Of a stretch of 7,116 nucleotides of DNA, positions 1-5,725 are shown piece after piece. Location: NCBI GenBank assembly GCA_028288395.1, contig JAQBNV010000508.1, positions 1-7,116 of the forward strand. The letters are read 5' to 3'. Source of the stretch: Adhaeribacter sp. GTDB taxonomy: Bacteria; Bacteroidota; Bacteroidia; Cytophagales; Hymenobacteraceae. The notes beneath the pieces were generated by a model. It was not told where the DNA came from. It was given only the letters and a program-made list of their open reading frames with translations, and ran no database searches. The position numbers and the translations under genes were made by a program. The number at the start of each line of letters is the position of its first letter. Within the stretch, counting starts at the first letter, position 1.

Positions 1-38
1 TAAAAAAGCCTTTCTGTTGCAACAGAAAGGCTTTTTTA
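1..38. terminator. Bidirectional intrinsic terminator
   Basis: This is a perfect inverted repeat. The arms AAGCCTTTCTGTT and AACAGAAAGGCTT meet at a central GC and are flanked by six A on the left and six T on the right, so the hairpin is followed by a U-run in either direction. It lies 17 bases past the stop of the minus-strand carbonic anhydrase gene and should end the transporter/anhydrase transcript. It could also serve a plus-strand gene ending just left of the window, which is not visible here. Confidence 0.9.
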
Positions 39-55
39 TTTATAATTGTTTCTTA

Positions 56-724
56 TTAATGTTCCTTGGCTTCCAGCACTTTTGGTATACCATTAGACGA
101 AACAGTTTCTATATTATAAATGTGTTCGAAACGTTTTTGATCGCCTTCCTGCCAGTTTAAATCTATCAGGTGCCCTTCGCCAATATCGTATACCAGCCCG
201 TGGAGTTGGGGCGGATTCTCCGATTTCATGGCATTCTGAACTATCGCAGTTTTAGCAAGGTTGCGGACCTGCTCAATTACGTTTAATTCTACCAGCCGTC
301 GCGCTTTTTCTTCGTCGGTTTTAATCCGGAGAAATTCCAGCTCGTGCAGCCGCATTACATCTTTAATATTGGTAAGCCAGTTATCTATCAACCCAAAAGA
401 TTTATCGCTAATGGCTGCCATTACCCCACCGCAACCATAATGACCGCACACAATTACGTGCCGCACCTTTAATACTTCGATGGCATACTGCAATACAGAG
501 AGCATATTAATATCGGTATGCACCACCATGTTTGCAATGTTCCGGTGCACAAACATTTCGCCCGGTTGGGTACCCGAAATTTCATTCGCAGGCACCCGGC
601 TGTCGGAGCAACCAATAAATAAATATTCCGGTTTCTGACCTAAAGCCAGTTTCTTAAAATACTCTTGATCCTGCGCTAATTTTTCCGCTACCCAGCGGCG
701 ATTGCCTTCAAATATTTTTTTCAT
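56..724 (-). CDS. Beta-class carbonic anhydrase
   Basis: The 222-residue product interconverts CO2 and bicarbonate with a zinc centre. The beta-class signature is complete. CSDSRVP gives zinc ligand C39 and the D41-R43 dyad, and HYGCGG gives ligands H95 and C98. FVHRNIAN (about 58-65) is the usual conserved strand. No signal peptide is seen, so the enzyme is expected in the cytoplasm, and the length is normal for the family. The ATG at 722-724 is favoured because the protein begins directly in the N-terminal helices. The bases before it are AT-rich with no Shine-Dalgarno, as is common in Bacteroidota. It lies 28 bases downstream of the SulP transporter on the same strand, with no promoter seen in the gap, so the two are probably co-transcribed. 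This pairing suggests that the enzyme supplies or consumes the bicarbonate the transporter moves. The family call is secure; the coupling is inferred. Confidence 0.95.
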   Translation of the reverse strand: MKKIFEGNRRWVAEKLAQDQEYFKKLALGQKPEYLFIGCSDSRVPANEISGTQPGEMFVHRNIANMVVHTDINMLSVLQYAIEVLKVRHVIVCGHYGCGGVMAAISDKSFGLIDNWLTNIKDVMRLHELEFLRIKTDEEKARRLVELNVIEQVRNLAKTAIVQNAMKSENPPQLHGLVYDIGEGHLIDLNWQEGDQKRFEHIYNIETVSSNGIPKVLEAKEH

Positions 725-752
725 AATTATTTTATAATAATTTATTCTAAAA

Positions 753-2318
753 TTAATGGTTATAAAAAGTGGTTACGTCCGGTACATTGACCAGTTCAAC
801 TGTAATATTGCGCTCTCCCGCAGCAAATTTAAAGTTCTGAATCGCTTCCAGCACATCATAATCAATATAGGTCGAATGAGTACCATCAATAATTACGTGA
901 CTGTTTTTTGGCAGATGATCTAAAGTTAAGATAATGCTGGCCTTGTTTAAGAAAGATACATTTTCACTTAACCGAATACGGAAAACTTCATTATTCTTAT
1001 GCTCCTGCTTATCGAAGAAATAAGGCGTTTTGTAGTTGGCTTTAAGAATAAAGAATACCCCGATGGCCAAACCAATACATATACCTACGAGCAAATCGGA
1101 GAACAAAATAGCGATGACCGTAACAACAAACGGAATAAACTGGTGGGTACCTAATTTAAACTGGGCCTGATATAAGGCGGGCTTCGTAAGTTTAAAACCA
1201 ACCATTAACAACACAGCCGCCAGCGCCGACAATGGTACCATGTTAATAAAACTGGCCAGGAAAAATACGCTTAACAGCAGAAAAAGACCATGTACAAAAC
1301 TCGCTACTCTGGTTTGGCCTCCGGCATTAATATTAGCCGAACTCCGCACAATAACAGCTGTCATGGGCAAACCTCCAATTAAACCGCTCAAAATATTACC
1401 AATTCCCTGGGCTTTTAATTCGCGGTTGGTAGGTGTTATCCGTTTGTGTGGATCCAGCTTATCTACTGCTTCTACGCTAAGTAATGTTTCGAGGCTGGCA
1501 ATAATAGCAATGGTAATGGCTGTTATATAAACAGCCGGATTGCTTAACTGTGAGAAATCGGGGAAGCGCAGCTCGCTTAAAAACTCAGACCCGGAATTAA
1601 TAATGGGCAAGCTTACCAGATGGGTGGTATCTATTACCCAGGCCGGATTTATAAATTGCAGGCTGTAGCTTAATACAACGGACAACACCACCACCACCAG
1701 GGCCCCCGGCACTAATTTAAAAAAGGCAAGTTTCTGGAAAAATTTACTCTCCCACATGATTAAAATAAACAACGAAACCGCCCCAATCAGCAATGCCCCA
1801 AACTGGACATTGCCTAGTGCATAAATAAGTTCGGTGAAGGTGGTACGGCCATCGGCCTGGAAGAAATCCATCTCTCCAAAAAAGTCCTGGTCGGCGCCCA
1901 TAAAATGCGGTATTTGCTTCAGGATCAGAATTAACCCAATAGCGGCCAGCATTCCCCGGATAACGGAAGTCGGAAAATATAGGCCAATTATACCGGCTTT
2001 GAGGTAACCTAATAAAAGCTGAAGAAAGCCTGCGAGTACAACAGCCAGCAAAAAGGTATCAAAACTACCTAAGTTCTGGATACCGTTTAAAACAATTACC
2101 GTTAAACCCGCCGCCGGTCCACTTACACTTAAAGCCGACCCACTTAGCCAGGCCACCACTAAGCCGCCAATCATACCGGTAATAATACCCGAGAATAAGG
2201 GGGCGCCGGAAGCCAGCGAAATGCCCAGGCACAAAGGTAAGGCCACCAGAAAAACCACCAGCCCCGCTGGGATATCATTCTTTAGATTTTTTATATAGTA
2301 GTTCAGATTTTGTTCCAT
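753..2318 (-). CDS. SulP-family anion transporter (putative bicarbonate permease)
   Basis: This 521-residue inner-membrane protein has about ten to twelve hydrophobic segments between residues 14 and 427. SulP hallmarks include DIPAGL near residue 15, [10 protein letters not shown] (64-73, the TM3 region that lines the anion site) and [14 protein letters not shown] (275-288). [11 protein letters not shown] (298-308) and [15 protein letters not shown] (315-329) are also present. Residues about 444-515 form a short STAS-like cytoplasmic domain, with IIDGT and IDYDVLEAI in the positions of the usual STAS core. SulP proteins carry sulfate, bicarbonate or other anions, and the substrate cannot be read from sequence. 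Bicarbonate is favoured because a beta-carbonic anhydrase gene follows at 28 bases, and SulP-carbonic anhydrase fusions are known in other bacteria. The gene is first in its operon. A TAnnTTTG promoter and tandem response-regulator-type repeats lie just upstream of its ATG. The family is certain and the substrate is inferred. Confidence 0.93.
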   Translation of the reverse strand: MEQNLNYYIKNLKNDIPAGLVVFLVALPLCLGISLASGAPLFSGIITGMIGGLVVAWLSGSALSVSGPAAGLTVIVLNGIQNLGSFDTFLLAVVLAGFLQLLLGYLKAGIIGLYFPTSVIRGMLAAIGLILILKQIPHFMGADQDFFGEMDFFQADGRTTFTELIYALGNVQFGALLIGAVSLFILIMWESKFFQKLAFFKLVPGALVVVVLSVVLSYSLQFINPAWVIDTTHLVSLPIINSGSEFLSELRFPDFSQLSNPAVYITAITIAIIASLETLLSVEAVDKLDPHKRITPTNRELKAQGIGNILSGLIGGLPMTAVIVRSSANINAGGQTRVASFVHGLFLLLSVFFLASFINMVPLSALAAVLLMVGFKLTKPALYQAQFKLGTHQFIPFVVTVIAILFSDLLVGICIGLAIGVFFILKANYKTPYFFDKQEHKNNEVFRIRLSENVSFLNKASIILTLDHLPKNSHVIIDGTHSTYIDYDVLEAIQNFKFAAGERNITVELVNVPDVTTFYNH

Positions 2319-2358
2319 TCTTAAAATGCTTATCAGCGGTATATTTCTAAGTATGGCA

Positions 2359-2366
2359 CAAAACTA
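2359..2366 (-). promoter_or_regulatory. Predicted -7 box of the SulP promoter
   Basis: On the minus strand these bases read TAGTTTTG, an exact match to the Bacteroidota TAnnTTTG element. This predicts a transcript start near 2353 and a leader of about 35 bases. No TTG lies 19 bases upstream. That position instead falls at the edge of the TTTAAT direct repeats, as expected for a promoter that depends on an activator. Confidence 0.55.
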
Positions 2367-2376
2367 CCTCCCCCTG

Positions 2377-2415
2377 ATTAAGATGGTATTAAAGAGATAT
2401 TAAAATGAGATTAAA
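2377..2415 (-). promoter_or_regulatory. Four tandem 11-bp-spaced response-regulator-type half-sites
   Basis: Read on the minus strand, the hexamers are TTTAAT (2415-2410), TTTAAT (2404-2399), TTTAAT (2393-2388) and CTTAAT (2382-2377). Each starts exactly 11 bases after the previous one, with unrelated 5-base spacers. Direct hexamers on an 11-base pitch are the classic layout for OmpR/PhoB-family winged-helix regulators, which bind head to tail on one face of DNA. The array sits where a -33 element would be for the TAGTTTTG box, suggesting activation of the transporter/anhydrase operon. The response regulator encoded at 4012-4686 is the nearest candidate binder, but this is inferred. Confidence 0.6.
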
Positions 2416-2448
2416 ATTTAATATCCTGCAAATAAATAAGCAGGAAAG

Positions 2449-2464
2449 GTTAAGGAAAGTTAAG
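2449..2464 (-). promoter_or_regulatory. Upstream pair of CTTAAC half-sites
   Basis: On the minus strand two CTTAAC hexamers (2464-2459 and 2454-2449) lie 10 bases apart. They resemble the CTTAAT half-site of the downstream array and may be an auxiliary site for the same regulator. The evidence is the sequence likeness alone, and the pair is 34 bases from the main array. Confidence 0.3.
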
Positions 2465-2492
2465 AATGGCAAACGACTTGGTTAATAATTAC

Positions 2493-2518
2493 TTATTATT
2501 ATTATTATTATTATTATT
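2493..2518. repeat. (TTA)n microsatellite
   Basis: The trinucleotide TTA is repeated eight times plus TT, 26 bases without interruption. It lies about 75 bases upstream of the half-site array for the SulP gene. Such tracts can change length by slippage, but this one is well upstream of the predicted promoter, so any effect on expression would be indirect. Confidence 0.9.
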
Positions 2519-2620
2519 GATGGCGCTTACAGATGAGGCTTAAGTAGAAAATCAGCCATTTAGTAATAAAATACCAGCGCTGGTTGCCGGCTAACGTTTG
2601 AACCCTCCGTTCTGCTCGTT

Positions 2621-4006
2621 TCAGATATAAATTTCCTGGTAAAAATTAGCGAATGATACCGTTACCTCGGTGCCAATCCCAAGTTTCGAATTTATAACAA
2701 TGGAACCTTTGTGCAGTTTAATAATTTTTTCGGCCAGCGGTAAACAAATACCGTGTCCCGAAATATCCCGTACATTATCGGCCCGCCCGAAGGGTACAAA
2801 TACTGTCTTTAAATCGTCCTGTGTCATGCCCCGGCCCTCATCTTTTACCTGCAGGGTAATATTATTTCTTTTGACCGAGATGATGCTTCTGACCGGCACC
2901 CCTGGGCCGGAGAATTTACAGGCATTTTCAAAAATATTTAAAAGCGCTATCAGCAGCAGCGACTCATTTCCCCTTATTTTCAGTTTACGTTCATCGTCCG
3001 GCAGGTCATCAAAGTTAATATCGATGAGCGCGTGCGGCTGCCGTTTCTTGGCCTCTTCCAAAGCCTGAAAAACAATTTCATCGAACCGGAGTGGTTCCAG
3101 CTTTATCTTATAAAGATCAAAGCTGGCGTGGGCAATTTGCAACATTCCGTTAGACAATCGCGCCAGCAGGCGCGATTCATCCAGCACCGAATGCAGCACC
3201 CGTTCGTACTCATGGGCTTCTCTTTTTTTCATCAGCGCCACTTCTAGTTCGCCGATGATGGCGGTTAGGGGGGTCCGGAGTTCGTGACTGGCATTAGAAA
3301 TAAAGGTGTTTTGCATATCAAAAGCACTTTCCAGCCGGTCCAGCATATTGTTGAAGGTATTGGTCAGGTGAGACACTTCGTCTTTGCCATCGGTTTGGCT
3401 CAGGCGCAGGTGTAAATCCGAAGCGCTGATTTTTTCCACTTCTTCTACTACTTTCTGGATGGGACGGAGCGCCTCCCGCGAGAAAATCCAACCGCTCATA
3501 ACTACAATCAGCATGGAACCTAAAAACCCGGTAAAAATAATTAACCGCAGATCAGCAAGCTTTTCGATAGTAACGATATCCTTGGAAGAGGCAATAACCA
3601 CGTACGACGCGTCTACATCTATATAAACCAGGCCGGTAAAATGGCGCTGGCCTTCTTTCCATTTTACCAGCTTATTCTTTTTGATATTTTCCAGTACACC
3701 CGGGGCAATGGTAAAAGCCCCCCCTCCTTCCCGGAAAACAATTTTTCCTGCCTGATTATATACCTGCACAATTTCGTAGGGCAGGGTCTGATAATATTTT
3801 TGCAAGGTACGGCGATAAGTCGCTTCACTTACCTTATCGGCATCCAGATATACGTGGGCTACAATATTGGCCCGGTTGGCCAGGCTGTCGTAAAAAGAAA
3901 TGCCGCGGGTGATGGCGGTATAAAAATAAACCGTAAGCGAAAAAAGAATCAGAATGATGGCAAAGATAGAAGTAAACTGGAACGTAAGGCGGGTCCTGAT
4001 ATTCAT
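2621..4006 (-). CDS. Membrane sensor histidine kinase (HAMP-HisKA-HATPase)
   Basis: The 461-residue product is a two-component sensor. Residues about 10-30 are a first membrane helix, followed by an extracytoplasmic sensor region of about 125 residues with no recognised fold, and then a second helix at about 154-174. A HAMP linker follows (about 175-228), starting at SREALRPI. The H-box SHELRTPLT carries the phosphorylated H241. The ATP-binding domain shows the N-box (N357, N361), G1 box DEGRGM (389-394), F-box FVPFG and G2 box GHGICL (417-422). The last G2 position is cysteine where glycine (GxGxGL) is usual. The gene starts 5 bases after the response regulator stop, so the two form a cognate pair. 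The stimulus cannot be read from sequence. The pair resembles CusS/ArlS-type systems, but metal sensing is not shown. Confidence 0.93.
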   Translation of the reverse strand: MNIRTRLTFQFTSIFAIILILFSLTVYFYTAITRGISFYDSLANRANIVAHVYLDADKVSEATYRRTLQKYYQTLPYEIVQVYNQAGKIVFREGGGAFTIAPGVLENIKKNKLVKWKEGQRHFTGLVYIDVDASYVVIASSKDIVTIEKLADLRLIIFTGFLGSMLIVVMSGWIFSREALRPIQKVVEEVEKISASDLHLRLSQTDGKDEVSHLTNTFNNMLDRLESAFDMQNTFISNASHELRTPLTAIIGELEVALMKKREAHEYERVLHSVLDESRLLARLSNGMLQIAHASFDLYKIKLEPLRFDEIVFQALEEAKKRQPHALIDINFDDLPDDERKLKIRGNESLLLIALLNIFENACKFSGPGVPVRSIISVKRNNITLQVKDEGRGMTQDDLKTVFVPFGRADNVRDISGHGICLPLAEKIIKLHKGSIVINSKLGIGTEVTVSFANFYQEIYI

Positions 4007-4011
4007 AACCG

Positions 4012-4686
4012 TTATACTTCTTTCAGCACATAGCCCATACCTACCAGGGTATGTATAAGCTTGGGCGAAAAATCTTTATCTATTTTTTTACGCAAAAAAT
4101 TAATATACACATCTATCACATTGCTGCCGGTATCAAAAGAGGTTTCCCAAACCTGCTCTATTATATCTACCCGCGATACTACCCGTTCTTTATTGCGCAT
4201 CAGGTAATGCAATAGAGAAAATTCCCGGGCCGTTAAGTTAATCGGAGTATTAGACCGGCTAACCGTTTTCTTTGTCAGGTTCAATTCCAGATCGGCCATC
4301 TTCAATATTTCGTTGTTGGGTGCCTCGTAAGCCCGGCGGGTCAGGGCGCGTATGCGGGCCAGCAACTCCTGAAAAACAAATGGCTTTACCAGGTAATCAT
4401 CGGCGCCGGAATCTAAACCCAGTATTTTATCGTCGGTACTGCCCAGGGCCGTAAGCATTAAGATGGAAACGGAAGGCTTTTGCGCCCGTATTTGGCGGCA
4501 CACCTCCAGCCCACTTTGCCGCGGTAAGATCACATCCAATATAATCAGGTCATAATCATTTTCAAGGGCCAGCTTTTTACCATAAAAACCATCATAAGCC
4601 ACATCTACTTCGTAAGCTTGTTCTTCTAATCCTTTTTTTATAAAGGAAGAAACCTTGGGCTCATCTTCTACCACCAATATTTTCAT
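4012..4686 (-). CDS. OmpR-family response regulator
   Basis: The product is a DNA-binding partner of the kinase encoded immediately downstream. The receiver domain (about 1-118) has the acidic pocket at E7-D8, phospho-acceptor D51 in LIILDVILP, T79 and K101 (numbered from the ATG at 4684-4686). The winged-helix domain (about 125-224) contains LTAREFSLLHYLM, the recognition helix region SNVIDVYINFLRKKID and the wing LVGMGYVL. A longer reading from TTG at 4690-4692 adds only two residues. The ATG is preferred because MKILVVEDE is the standard family start. Relatives are CusR/ArlR-like regulators, which bind tandem direct repeats spaced about 11 bases. A fitting array lies at 2377-2415 upstream of the SulP gene, making that operon a candidate target. 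The gene follows the Nudix regulator by 23 bases on the same strand. Confidence 0.94.
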   Translation of the reverse strand: MKILVVEDEPKVSSFIKKGLEEQAYEVDVAYDGFYGKKLALENDYDLIILDVILPRQSGLEVCRQIRAQKPSVSILMLTALGSTDDKILGLDSGADDYLVKPFVFQELLARIRALTRRAYEAPNNEILKMADLELNLTKKTVSRSNTPINLTAREFSLLHYLMRNKERVVSRVDIIEQVWETSFDTGSNVIDVYINFLRKKIDKDFSPKLIHTLVGMGYVLKEV

Positions 4687-4709
4687 AGACAAACGGCTGG
4701 TTTTTATTT

Positions 4710-5399
4710 TCAGAGTTCAAAGGTAAAACCTTTATCTTTTAATTTAAGATAGGTTTCTTTATTAAAACTATATAATCGGGCCGCCCGGTGGGCCACTCCT
4801 ACCTGGGTTTCGTCTAATGGCATCAGCAGGTTCATTTTCAATATTTTCTTCCGGAAGTTGCGGGTATCAAAAACGGTTCCCAAAACGGCTTCGTACAAAC
4901 CCTGCAATTCGGTTAAGGTAAATTTCTGGGGCAACAATTCAAAACCAATCGGTTCGGTACGGACTTTGGCCCGCAGGAAATTAAGAGTGGTATCCAGAAT
5001 ATGGCGGTGGTCAAAAACGAGTTCGGGCACTTCGGCTATGTCAAACCAATGAATAGCACTGGCATCGGGACCAGCTTTGAGGTTTTCGAGGGTATAATTA
5101 ATAAGCGAATAATAGGTAACCGTGACTACCCGCCGCCCCGGAAAGCGATTAACCTGGCCGAAGGTATAAACCTGCTCCATAAACATATTCGTCATGCCCG
5201 TCATGTTCTGGAGCGTCCGGCGGGCCGACATATCCAAATCTTCCTGGTTCAGGACAAAGCCGCCGGGCAATGCCCAGGAACCCGCCGACGGTTCGATGGC
5301 TCGTTTAATAAGTAAAACTTTCAGCTTCCCGTTATCCAAACCAAATATGATGCTGTCCGTGGAAATATAAGGCAAAATATCTTCTGACCTGTAATCCAT
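4710..5399 (-). CDS. Nudix-fold winged-helix transcriptional regulator (NrtR/AraR-like)
   Basis: This 229-residue protein has an N-terminal Nudix fold (about 10-145) and a C-terminal winged helix (about 155-225, beginning LPQKFTLTELQGLYEAVLG). That is the architecture of NrtR-type repressors and of the Bacteroidota arabinose regulator AraR. The Nudix box is degenerate. G47, E53 and R61 are in register, but the catalytic REUXEEXGU stretch reads RTLQNMTGM, so the metal-binding glutamates are lost. The fold therefore probably senses a ligand rather than hydrolysing a nucleotide. The gene is divergent from a xylulokinase gene, which suggests control of pentose use, with a sugar or sugar phosphate as effector. 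A TATTGTA-N5-TACAATA operator candidate overlaps the kinase promoter. The response regulator gene follows by 23 bases, probably on the same transcript. The fold is clear, while the sugar is inferred from the neighbour. Confidence 0.88.
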   Translation of the reverse strand: MDYRSEDILPYISTDSIIFGLDNGKLKVLLIKRAIEPSAGSWALPGGFVLNQEDLDMSARRTLQNMTGMTNMFMEQVYTFGQVNRFPGRRVVTVTYYSLINYTLENLKAGPDASAIHWFDIAEVPELVFDHRHILDTTLNFLRAKVRTEPIGFELLPQKFTLTELQGLYEAVLGTVFDTRNFRKKILKMNLLMPLDETQVGVAHRAARLYSFNKETYLKLKDKGFTFEL

Positions 5400-5452
5400 A
5401 ATTTTATATAAAAGAAAAAGTGTTTTAGAGCTGCTTTACTAACTTAATATTT

Positions 5453-5466
5453 TTAAACCGGTTTAA
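5453..5466. promoter_or_regulatory. 14-bp perfect palindrome in the Nudix gene leader
   Basis: TTAAACCGGTTTAA is perfectly self-complementary. It sits 54 bases upstream of the Nudix regulator ATG, inside the leader predicted from the -7 box at 5502-5509. It could be an autoregulatory or other repressor operator. It does not share its half-site with the TATTGTA repeat near the kinase, so the same protein need not bind both. Confidence 0.45.
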
Positions 5467-5501
5467 TACCATACAGTTTAAGCGGCAAAGCAGTAGCCGC
5501 C

Positions 5502-5509
5502 CAAATATA
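5502..5509 (-). promoter_or_regulatory. Predicted -7 box for the Nudix regulator/two-component operon
   Basis: The minus strand reads TATATTTG, an exact TAnnTTTG match. No TTG is found 19-21 bases upstream, so the -33 element is weak or absent. The predicted start near 5495 gives a leader of about 95 bases. Confidence 0.4.
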
Positions 5510-5670
5510 CAGGTTTGGGTGTTTAAAGTAGATCATATACTGCCCTAAATACTTTATCTACCGGGCCGCATTTTTATATTATATTTAAATGTTTATCGTG
5601 CTCACGCTAAATGATTGTTTTTTCGGGTAAAATGTTTGCGGCGGCGGATGATTATTTTAACCTGAATTAT

Positions 5671-5700
5671 TTGTTCCGTAAATTTAAATCTTTAATATTG
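5671..5700 (+). promoter_or_regulatory. Predicted xylulokinase promoter
   Basis: TTG at 5671-5673 is followed after exactly 19 bases by TAATATTG at 5693-5700. This fits the Bacteroidota TTG-N19-TAnnTTTG pattern with one mismatch. The predicted start is near 5706, about 20 bases before the ATG at 5726, which is a short leader with no Shine-Dalgarno. Confidence 0.6.
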
Positions 5701-5714
5701 TAAAAAATACAATA
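5696..5714. promoter_or_regulatory. Inverted-repeat operator candidate over the xylulokinase start point
   Basis: TATTGTA, five A bases and TACAATA form a 19-base perfect inverted repeat with 7-base arms. It overlaps the last half of the -7 box and the predicted transcript start, the standard place for a repressor to block initiation. The adjacent Nudix/winged-helix regulator is the natural candidate binder, and operators of about this length are known for that family. A-rich spacing makes a chance match possible. Confidence 0.5.
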
Positions 5715-5725
5715 AGCTAGCATAT

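Larger units (their letters stand above)
2319..2620. other. Intergenic control region upstream of the SulP gene
   Basis: No gene is supported in these 302 bases. From the SulP side, the region holds an exact -7 box (2359-2366), four 11-base-spaced TTTAAT/CTTAAT half-sites (2377-2415), two CTTAAC half-sites (2449-2464) and a TTA microsatellite (2493-2518). The part near the histidine kinase stop (2520-2620) contains a 12-base palindrome, ACCAGCGCTGGT, at 2573-2584. This may be a weak terminator stem for the kinase transcript, but no strong hairpin with a U-run is present. Confidence 0.7.
5400..5725. other. Divergent intergenic region between the Nudix regulator and xylulokinase
   Basis: No gene is supported in these 326 bases. 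Both genes should be controlled from here. The region holds a -7-type box for the regulator (5502-5509), a 14-base palindrome (5453-5466), a promoter for the kinase (5671-5700) and an operator candidate over its start point (5696-5714). Weaker structures are also present. GCGGC (5482-5486) and GCCGC (5496-5500) could form a 5-bp stem. GTAGAT (5528-5533) and ATCTAC (5556-5561) form a widely spaced inverted repeat. Confidence 0.7.

Noticed and set aside
1240..1530. Plus-strand open frame of 96 codons inside the SulP gene
   Set aside because: It lies wholly antisense to a clear family member and has no recognisable domain; it is a shadow of the minus-strand codons.
2573..2584. ACCAGCGCTGGT palindrome as a terminator for the kinase transcript
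   Set aside because: As a hairpin it leaves only about four base pairs around a four-base loop, and the following sequence is T-rich but not a true U-run; too weak to call.
2670..4033. Several plus-strand open frames opposite the histidine kinase (2670-3068, 3032-3247, 3384-3626, 3641-4033)
   Set aside because: All are antisense to a well-supported kinase gene and have compositions expected of reverse-frame translations, with no motifs or promoters.
4690..4692. TTG as the response regulator start
   Set aside because: It adds only two residues before an ATG that matches the standard MKILVVEDE start of the family.
4272..5315. Plus-strand open frames opposite the response regulator and Nudix genes (4272-4454, 4858-5052, 5001-5315)
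   Set aside because: They overlap conserved genes on the other strand and show no independent coding evidence.
5482..5500. GCGGC-N9-GCCGC hairpin as an attenuator in the Nudix gene leader
   Set aside because: The stem is five pairs with a nine-base loop, has no U-run, and would be partly upstream of the predicted start point.
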